5,630 nt of DNA from an uncultured Ardenticatenia bacterium. GTDB taxonomy: Bacteria > Chloroflexota > Anaerolineae > Promineifilales > Promineifilaceae. The position numbers and the translations under genes were made by a program. The stretch spans positions 1 through 5,630 of the forward strand of contig CALLZA010000857.1 in assembly GCA_937858165.1 (NCBI GenBank). Reading direction: 5' to 3'. The notes beneath the pieces are model-generated. The model had not been told where the DNA came from. It did no database searches and saw only the letters and a program-made list of their open reading frames with translations. This document shows positions 1 through 5,630 of this stretch, piece after piece (the first letter of the stretch is position 1; every line of letters begins with the position of its first letter).

Positions 1-135
1 GGTCGGTGGGTGTCGCAGTTAGGTGTCGCGGAGCGTGTTGCAACATGTCTGTGGTCACCATTACGCGGTGTGTGTGGTGAGTGTTGTATGTATGTCTCAT
101 CTGACACGTATATGTGGTTAGGATTTTTTTTGTTT
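1..135. other. Low-quality read-through sequence outside the P7 adapter (artefact)
   Basis: This stretch lies outside the complete P7 adapter at 136-201, so it cannot be genomic DNA joined to the insert. Read on the minus strand it begins, right after the adapter's terminal GCTTG, with an A-rich run (plus-strand T run at 124-131), then drifts into A/C-rich text without gene-like structure. That is what Illumina base calls look like after a short library molecule has been read to its end. The base composition is unlike the GC-rich insert. No gene is called; a short open frame across 10-207 is chance plus adapter. Confidence 0.85.
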
Positions 136-201
136 CAAGCAGAAGACGGCATGCGAGATCTAGTACGGTCTCGTGGGCTCGGAGATGTGTATAAGAGACA
201 G
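136..201 (+). other. Illumina Nextera P7/i7 adapter with Tn5 mosaic end (contamination)
   Basis: Positions 136-159 match the 24-nt P7 flow-cell primer with one difference (G at 153 where the standard oligo has A). Positions 160-167 read CTAGTACG, which I recognise as the Nextera i7 index N702. Positions 168-201 are the Nextera Read 2 primer, whose last 19 bases (183-201, AGATGTGTATAAGAGACAG) are the Tn5 mosaic end. The insert begins at 202. Translated on the minus strand the junction gives the peptide CLLYTSPSPRD, a known adapter signature in contaminated protein databases. Confidence 0.98.
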
Positions 202-686
202 GCATAGCGCCAGTCGGGGTTGATTGCCGCCAGCCACCGCCCCCGCTCGCCCAGCACCGGCAGCAGCGCCGGGCGGACGCGGGGAATGCGCGCCCCGTGG
301 GCCAGTGCGTGGGGCAGCATCTCATCCGCCACCCGTTGCCCGGCGGCGTCCAGCAGCGCCAGCAACTCCGGCAAGAGGTCGGCGTGTTGCAGGTTGAGCA
401 TGCGCTCCAGAAAACGCGCCGCGGCAGGGGAGCAGGCCGGCCGCTCCCCTTCGGCGCGCAGGGCGGGCAGATACCATTCGGCCGGCGCGGCGCGGGCCGG
501 CAACTGCCCGGCTTCGTCAAAGAGCGCTGTCGCCCCGGCCAGCAGCAAGACGGCTTCGGCCGGCGGGCGGCCGTCGAGCGCGGCGCGGAGTTGCGCCAGC
601 ACCGGCAGCAGTCCGGCCGCGCCCGGCAGCGGCGCGCGCGCCGCGCCGACCAGAACCACGTCGAGCCATTCGCGCGGCAGAGTCAC
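202..686 (-). CDS. DUF5691-type protein, N-terminal part (cut by the contig edge)
   Basis: The gene starts with GTG at 686-684 and is open through 161 complete codons to the adapter junction, where it is cut off; the rest is missing. The start is supported by GGAAGG (minus strand, 699-694) seven bases upstream and by overlap with the stop of the SWIM gene (GTGA). The N-terminus (residues 5-20, REWLDVVLVGAARAPL), the repeated Leu/Ala helices and the motif GERGRWLAAINPDWRYA at 146-162 resemble the DUF5691 family, usually several hundred residues, so about a third is present. The molecular role is unknown. The family is commonly encoded beside SWIM zinc-finger proteins and near MoxR-type AAA ATPase and VWA genes, so a shared function with the upstream gene is likely. 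No signal peptide or membrane segment is evident. Family assignment is from memory of the motif and context. Confidence 0.75.
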
Positions 687-2011
687 GGCATCGCCTTCCA
701 GGCGGCCAGGTTATGCCAGTGGGCGTTATGAAGGACGCTCAACGGCGTCAGCATCGCGCCATCGTACTCGCCAAACAGCGTCAGCGGCTGCTCGCCGGCC
801 AGGGCCAGCAGTTGCCAGCCGTGACCGAAGCGCGGCGGCAGGGGCAATAGCCGCCCGCCGCGGTCGCGTAGCCGCCATCCCGATGGCGCCGGTTCAACAA
901 AGACGTCGCCCAGCAGTAACGGGAAGAGACGCAGCCACGGGTTGGCGGCGCGGCCGGCGGCAAAGGCAGCTACGGCCGCGGCGATGTTCCGGCCCTCCTC
1001 GCCTGTCGCCTTCGTCCGGCTCGCTGCGTCTACCAGGCGCAGTGCCGTCACCGGTGAAGCGACCAGCGGCCAGGCACTGGGCTGGAAGGCCAGTTCCCCA
1101 TCGAACAGGCCGCCGGTTGGCAGGCACAGCCCTTCAAGTTGCCTCACTGACTGAACAGTTTCCAGCAGCGCCCAGCGTCCGGACGAGAGGCCGCGTAACC
1201 ACGTGCCCAACGTGCGCTGTCCGCCGTCCACACGCTGCCGGCGGCCCAGAGCCAGCCACGTGTCGGCCACGCGGTCATCGCCGGGGCGCGGCGGCAACCC
1301 GGCGGCGACCAGCGCGTCCCCCTGCTCGGCGAGCGGCAGCGCGTCGAGGCGGCGGAACGCCTGCGCCAACAGGGCCAGCCGGCCAAGACGCGGCAACAGG
1401 CGCTCCGGCCACTGCGGGGCGCTGCCCAGTTCGGCGGCCATCTCGCGCAGTTCGCGGGCCGCATCGGGGGCGTAGGCATCGGTCAACCGGTCGGCGGCAT
1501 CGAGCCACGGGCGGTGGCCGGCGGCGGCCGAGGCGACCAGACCGCGGTCGATCTGGTCGTTCAGCCAGCGCGCCATCTCGTCCAGCCCGGCGGCAACGGC
1601 AGCGCGGCGGACGCTATCGATGGGCGTGGGCGCGGCATGCAGGGCGCTTCGGGCTGCGTCCAGCCGCGCCGCGGCCCAGAGTGGCGGATCGCTATCGGTC
1701 AAGGGGGCAGTTTGGTCAAGCAGAAGCAGGGCCAGCCCATGGCGGCAGGGAAAGCGTGCGCCACCGCACGTACAGGCTACACACAGATGGGGCAGGACAA
1801 CCGAGGCCAAAGCGGCGGGCCGTTGCCCTTCGGGGAAGGCGGCCCAGAGGAGGCTGGCGTCGGCGGCGGAGGCGCGGCCGTGTGCCTCCACCTTGCCGCT
1901 GCGGGCCAGCGTATCGGCGGCGCGCCACGTCCCGTTGTCCGGGGCCATTCCCTCGATCAGCCGCCGCGTCAACGGCTGCGCTTCAGTATACTCAACCGGC
2001 ATGCTACTCAT
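683..2011 (-). CDS. SWIM zinc-finger family protein
   Basis: This 442-residue protein carries one clear SWIM motif, CxC-x6-CxH, at residues 80-91 (C80, C82, C89, H91; core ACTCGGARFPCRHGLAL). SWIM fingers bind zinc and are thought to mediate DNA or protein contacts. Residues 40-75 before the finger fit the usual strand-rich lead-in. The remaining 350 residues are rich in Leu, Ala, Arg and Trp, look mainly helical in the middle, and have no catalytic motif that I recognise. The architecture resembles the YehQ-like SWIM proteins encoded near MoxR ATPase and VWA genes. Start: ATG at 2011 is used here; a second ATG at 2002 (residue 4) is equally possible because neither has a convincing Shine-Dalgarno. 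The stop (685-683) overlaps the GTG start of the next gene, implying translational coupling. The gene diverges from clpB. The precise function is unknown. Confidence 0.85.
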   Translation of the reverse strand: MSSMPVEYTEAQPLTRRLIEGMAPDNGTWRAADTLARSGKVEAHGRASAADASLLWAAFPEGQRPAALASVVLPHLCVACTCGGARFPCRHGLALLLLDQTAPLTDSDPPLWAAARLDAARSALHAAPTPIDSVRRAAVAAGLDEMARWLNDQIDRGLVASAAAGHRPWLDAADRLTDAYAPDAARELREMAAELGSAPQWPERLLPRLGRLALLAQAFRRLDALPLAEQGDALVAAGLPPRPGDDRVADTWLALGRRQRVDGGQRTLGTWLRGLSSGRWALLETVQSVRQLEGLCLPTGGLFDGELAFQPSAWPLVASPVTALRLVDAASRTKATGEEGRNIAAAVAAFAAGRAANPWLRLFPLLLGDVFVEPAPSGWRLRDRGGRLLPLPPRFGHGWQLLALAGEQPLTLFGEYDGAMLTPLSVLHNAHWHNLAAWKAMP

Positions 2012-2102
2012 TATTACGCAGTTAACGCCGCTGGGGTTGTATCATATGCCATTCTGATCAAGGGTTTATGCAATTCTGACCTGAATCGCAGATACTAATC
2101 CT

Positions 2103-2114
2103 GGTGCATCGCAC
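2103..2114 (+). repeat. Half-copy of the GTGCATCGCAC palindromic element
   Basis: The 12 bases GGTGCATCGCAC are identical to the left arm of the palindromic element at 2123-2154, only eight bases further on. No matching right arm follows directly, so it is a lone arm: a remnant of a third copy or a tandem duplication of one arm. It could pair perfectly over 11 bases with the right arm of the second element (2199-2209). Confidence 0.75.
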
Positions 2115-2122
2115 GCCGAGCC

Positions 2123-2154
2123 GGTGCATCGCACTTTCCGAAGTGCGTTGCACC
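2123..2154 (+). repeat. Palindromic element, copy 1: hairpin upstream of clpB
   Basis: Left arm 2123-2136 and right arm 2141-2154 pair over 14 positions with one T-T mismatch, closing a four-base TCCG loop. The core 2124-2153 reappears in opposite orientation at 2180-2209 with 27 of 30 matches. As transcribed RNA it would be a strong stem-loop in the clpB leader. It is not followed by a T run, so it is not an intrinsic terminator. Whether it is a dispersed REP-like genomic repeat or a clpB-specific control element cannot be decided from this window. Confidence 0.85.
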
Positions 2155-2179
2155 TTCTGGGCAATAACGCCAAAGAGAC

Positions 2180-2209
2180 GTGCAACGCACCTGGGAAGGT
2201 GCGATGCAC
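2180..2209 (-). repeat. Palindromic element, copy 2: inverted copy next to the clpB RBS
   Basis: Left arm 2180-2192 and right arm 2197-2209 pair over 13 positions with one A-A mismatch and a GGGA loop. It is the reverse complement of copy 1 with three differences, all in the eight bases at the centre. The stem ends directly before the purine-rich ribosome binding region at 2210-2220, so folding would leave the binding site free but adjacent. Its outer arm matches the left arm of copy 1 perfectly over 11 bases, and its inner arm matches the right arm of copy 1 perfectly, so an alternative long-range fold exists. Confidence 0.85.
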
Positions 2210-2220
2210 GGGGAAAAGAA
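2210..2220 (+). promoter_or_regulatory. Ribosome binding region of clpB
   Basis: The purine run GGGGAAAAGAA, two bases before the ATG at 2223, is the only Shine-Dalgarno-like sequence in the leader. It decides the start: an open frame extends upstream to a GTG at 2124, but those 33 codons run straight through the two palindromes and lack homology to the ClpB N-terminus, whereas translation from 2223 gives the expected [18 protein letters not shown]. Confidence 0.7.
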
Positions 2221-2222
2221 GT

Positions 2223-4826
<2,604 letters not shown>

Positions 4827-4837
4827 CGCAAGGGGCT

Positions 4838-4872
4838 AGACCTGACAGGTCGGCGGCCGACCTGTCAGGTCT
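4838..4872. repeat. 35-nt perfect palindrome between convergent genes
   Basis: Positions 4838-4872 read the same on both strands except for the central base 4855: 17 base pairs around one G, in practice a 16-bp stem with a three-base loop. Each arm also contains a smaller palindrome (ACCTGACAGGT and ACCTGTCAGGT), so alternative cloverleaf-like folding is possible. It begins 11 bases after the clpB stop, and its last base is the final base of the arsR stop codon, so it serves the 3' end of both transcripts. There is no T run on either side, so a factor-independent terminator is not supported; transcript-end protection, a nucleoid or integration target, or a dispersed REP-like repeat are alternatives. 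Confidence 0.9.
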
Positions 4873-5213
4873 TATGGGGTATCTTTCCGTTCGCGCTCTC
4901 GTTTGCCCCGCTCAACTTCATCAGCCAGCGATTCGAGGGACTTAATCCACAGTCCCCGGAACGACTCGAGCCAGGCATCAATTTCCGCCAGGCGCTCCGG
5001 TCGCAGGGCGTAGATGCGCCGCGCCCCATCGGTGCGCACCGTGGTGAAGCCGTTGTCGCGCAGGACGCCCAGGTGTTGCGATACCGCCGGCTGGCTGAGA
5101 CCGAATTCGTTGTGAATGGCCGTGACCAGATCGCCTGAGGAGTGCTCGCCCTCGGCCAGTAGTTCGAGGATGCGCCGCCGGGCCGGCACGCGCAGGATGT
5201 CAAAGGCGTGCAT
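4872..5213 (-). CDS. ArsR-family winged-helix transcriptional repressor
   Basis: The 113-residue product is the usual size for ArsR/SmtB proteins, dimeric DNA-binding repressors. An N-terminal helix (residues 3-20, AFDILRVPARRRILELLA) leads into the helix-turn-helix, with the recognition helix in SQPAVSQHLGVL (40-51) and the beta-wing in VRTDGARRIYAL (59-70). The C-terminal helix (about 73-105) carries W81, F85 and W89 and ends in a highly charged tail. The protein has no cysteine, so it cannot sense metal through the classical thiolate sites. It resembles the ArsR subgroup paired with SRPBCC/AHSA1 proteins, matching the upstream fragment. The ATG at 5213 is the first start after the stop of that gene, 14 bases away; the ribosome binding site is weak, so coupled translation is likely. 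The gene is convergent with clpB. Confidence 0.92.
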   Translation of the reverse strand: MHAFDILRVPARRRILELLAEGEHSSGDLVTAIHNEFGLSQPAVSQHLGVLRDNGFTTVRTDGARRIYALRPERLAEIDAWLESFRGLWIKSLESLADEVERGKRERERKDTP

Positions 5214-5227
5214 GGCGTTCTTGCCGT

Positions 5228-5475
5228 CTACCCCTCGCCCAGATAGAACGCGGTCGTATTGGCCGCGGCGGCGTGGGCCTGATCCGGGTCTGTTCCATCG
5301 GCGATAGCCGCATCGGCCCAGGCCGCGCTACTCTGGCGTATAAAAGCCTGCCCCTCTTCACCGGCCAGCCACTCGGTCGCCGTTTCAGGTGTGACCTCGC
5401 CGGACCCAGCGAGCTACAGAGTCAGTCCCAACAAGCCCGAATCCCAACCGACACCCACCGCCCCGGGGCCCTACT
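5228..5475 (-). CDS. SRPBCC (AHSA1-type) domain protein, C-terminal fragment with sequence errors
   Basis: Reading the minus strand from the insert edge gives VGVGWDSGLLGLTL, an in-frame TAG at 5416-5414, then LAGSGEVTPETATEWLAG and on to a stop at 5230-5228. The conserved GWD..LLGL.L segment, the EVTPE.A.EWL..EEG..F.R.S..AW linker and the ending TTAFYLGEG resemble the C-terminus of SRPBCC/AHSA1-like proteins encoded with ArsR repressors. These have a hydrophobic-ligand-binding fold; the ligand is unknown. Both sides of the TAG are in the same frame, so one base substitution (for example from TAC or CAC) explains it. A second TAG at 5473-5471 lies within five bases of the adapter. Poor read quality near the adapter is the simplest cause, though a true pseudogene is not excluded. 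The N-terminal part lies outside the contig. It is probably the first gene of an operon with arsR. Confidence 0.65.
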
Positions 5476-5545
5476 CTGTCTCTTATACACATCTGACGCT
5501 GCCGACGAGCGATCTAGTGTAGATCTCGGTGGTCGCCGTATCATT
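5476..5545 (-). other. Illumina Nextera P5/i5 adapter with Tn5 mosaic end (contamination)
   Basis: The plus strand shows the reverse-complemented adapter: mosaic end CTGTCTCTTATACACATCT (5476-5494), the rest of the Read 1 primer (5495-5508), an 8-base index GCGATCTA (5509-5516; in adapter orientation TAGATCGC, which I recognise as i5 index 501), and the P5 flow-cell primer (5517-5545). Translated on the plus strand it yields CLLYTSDAADE, another known adapter peptide. Genomic sequence ends at 5475. Confidence 0.98.
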
Positions 5546-5630
5546 AACACAAAAACCATTCCCCACACATATCGACACTGACTCACGCCTACACGACAAA
5601 ACGCACTACGTGATAACAACTCGTTACCAG
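5546..5630. other. Low-quality read-through sequence outside the P5 adapter (artefact)
   Basis: These bases follow the last base of the P5 adapter, start with an A-rich stretch (AACACAAAAACC) and continue as A/C-rich text. The composition mirrors the other end when that is read on the minus strand. This is the pattern of base calling beyond the end of a library molecule. Nothing gene-like is seen, and no biological meaning should be given to it. Confidence 0.85.

Larger units (their letters stand above)
2012..2222. promoter_or_regulatory. Divergent intergenic region between the SWIM gene and clpB
   Basis: Both neighbouring genes point outward, so promoters for both should lie here. The first 90 bases (2012-2102) are markedly more AT-rich than the surrounding genes, as expected of promoter DNA. 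On the minus strand TATGAT (2046-2041) is an acceptable -10 hexamer for the SWIM gene, but no -35 lies at the right distance (TTGCAT is 21 nt away). No convincing plus-strand promoter was found for clpB. No CIRCE operator (TTAGCACTC-N9-GAGTGCTAA) is present. The second half is filled with palindromic repeats described separately. Confidence 0.5.

Noticed and set aside
183..201. Tn5 transposon end as evidence for a natural mobile element
   Set aside because: The 19-base mosaic end is joined to Illumina primer and index sequence on its outer side, at both contig ends, so it comes from library tagmentation.
10..207. Small plus-strand gene at the left end
   Set aside because: It lies in read-through noise and the P7 adapter; its C-terminal part is translated mosaic end (VYKRQ signature).
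220..2025. Plus-strand open frame of 601 codons opposite the SWIM and DUF5691-type genes
   Set aside because: It is antisense to two well-supported genes, is made almost only of Arg, Ala, Gly, Pro and Ser as expected of GC-rich shadow frames, and has no recognisable domain.
2103..2209. CRISPR-like or iteron-like array
   Set aside because: The repeated 11-base arms alternate in orientation, with spacing from 4 to 26 bases and no regular spacers; they form palindromes, not direct repeats. No replication or Cas gene is nearby.
2124..2222. Upstream GTG start that would add 33 residues to ClpB
   Set aside because: The extra codons run through the palindromic repeats, match nothing in ClpB N-termini, and the purine-rich binding site stands before the ATG at 2223.
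2012..2222. CIRCE/HrcA heat-shock operator before clpB
   Set aside because: The GTGC-rich palindromes differ from the TTAGCACTC-N9-GAGTGCTAA consensus in sequence and spacing.
4838..4872. Factor-independent terminator for clpB or arsR
   Set aside because: The stem is strong, but no T tract follows it on either strand.
5273..5619. Open frames spanning the right end on both strands
   Set aside because: They run through the P5 adapter (CLLYTSDAADE on the plus strand) and compete with the SRPBCC-like frame, which has family-like residues.

Overview
The window is an assembled contig whose two ends run into untrimmed Illumina Nextera adapters. Genuine genomic DNA spans only about 202-5475. Positions 136-201 are a complete P7/i7 adapter and 5476-5545 a complete reverse-complemented P5/i5 adapter, each with a Tn5 mosaic end touching the insert. 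Outside them, 1-135 and 5546-5630 look like meaningless read-through bases. The genes at both edges are therefore cut by the library process, not by biology.

The insert is GC-rich bacterial DNA with dense, short-spaced genes. Protein style, a full-length ClpB, a SWIM/DUF5691 gene pair and intergenic palindromes would suit a Chloroflexota-like (Anaerolineae-type) or actinobacteria-like metagenomic genome. That assignment is an inference without a search.

Layout. (1) On the minus strand, 2011 down to 202, lie a SWIM zinc-finger protein gene and, overlapping it by a GTGA stop/start junction, the first third of a DUF5691-type gene. In other bacteria this pair is often followed by a MoxR-type ATPase and a VWA protein, which would lie beyond the left edge. 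(2) A divergent intergenic region, 2012-2222, holds two copies of a 30-nt imperfect palindrome in opposite orientation plus a half-copy, ending next to the clpB ribosome binding site. (3) On the plus strand, 2223-4826, is a complete clpB, the ATP-driven disaggregase that works with DnaK. (4) A near-perfect 35-nt palindrome, 4838-4872, sits between the convergent clpB and the next gene. (5) On the minus strand, 5475 down to 4872, are the C-terminal part of an SRPBCC (AHSA1-type) protein and, 14 nt downstream, an ArsR-family repressor, probably one operon.

I found no new multi-gene system. The observations most worth a second look are the adapter ends (a data-quality problem) and the inverted pair of palindromic elements in front of clpB, whose arms can pair in two mutually exclusive ways.
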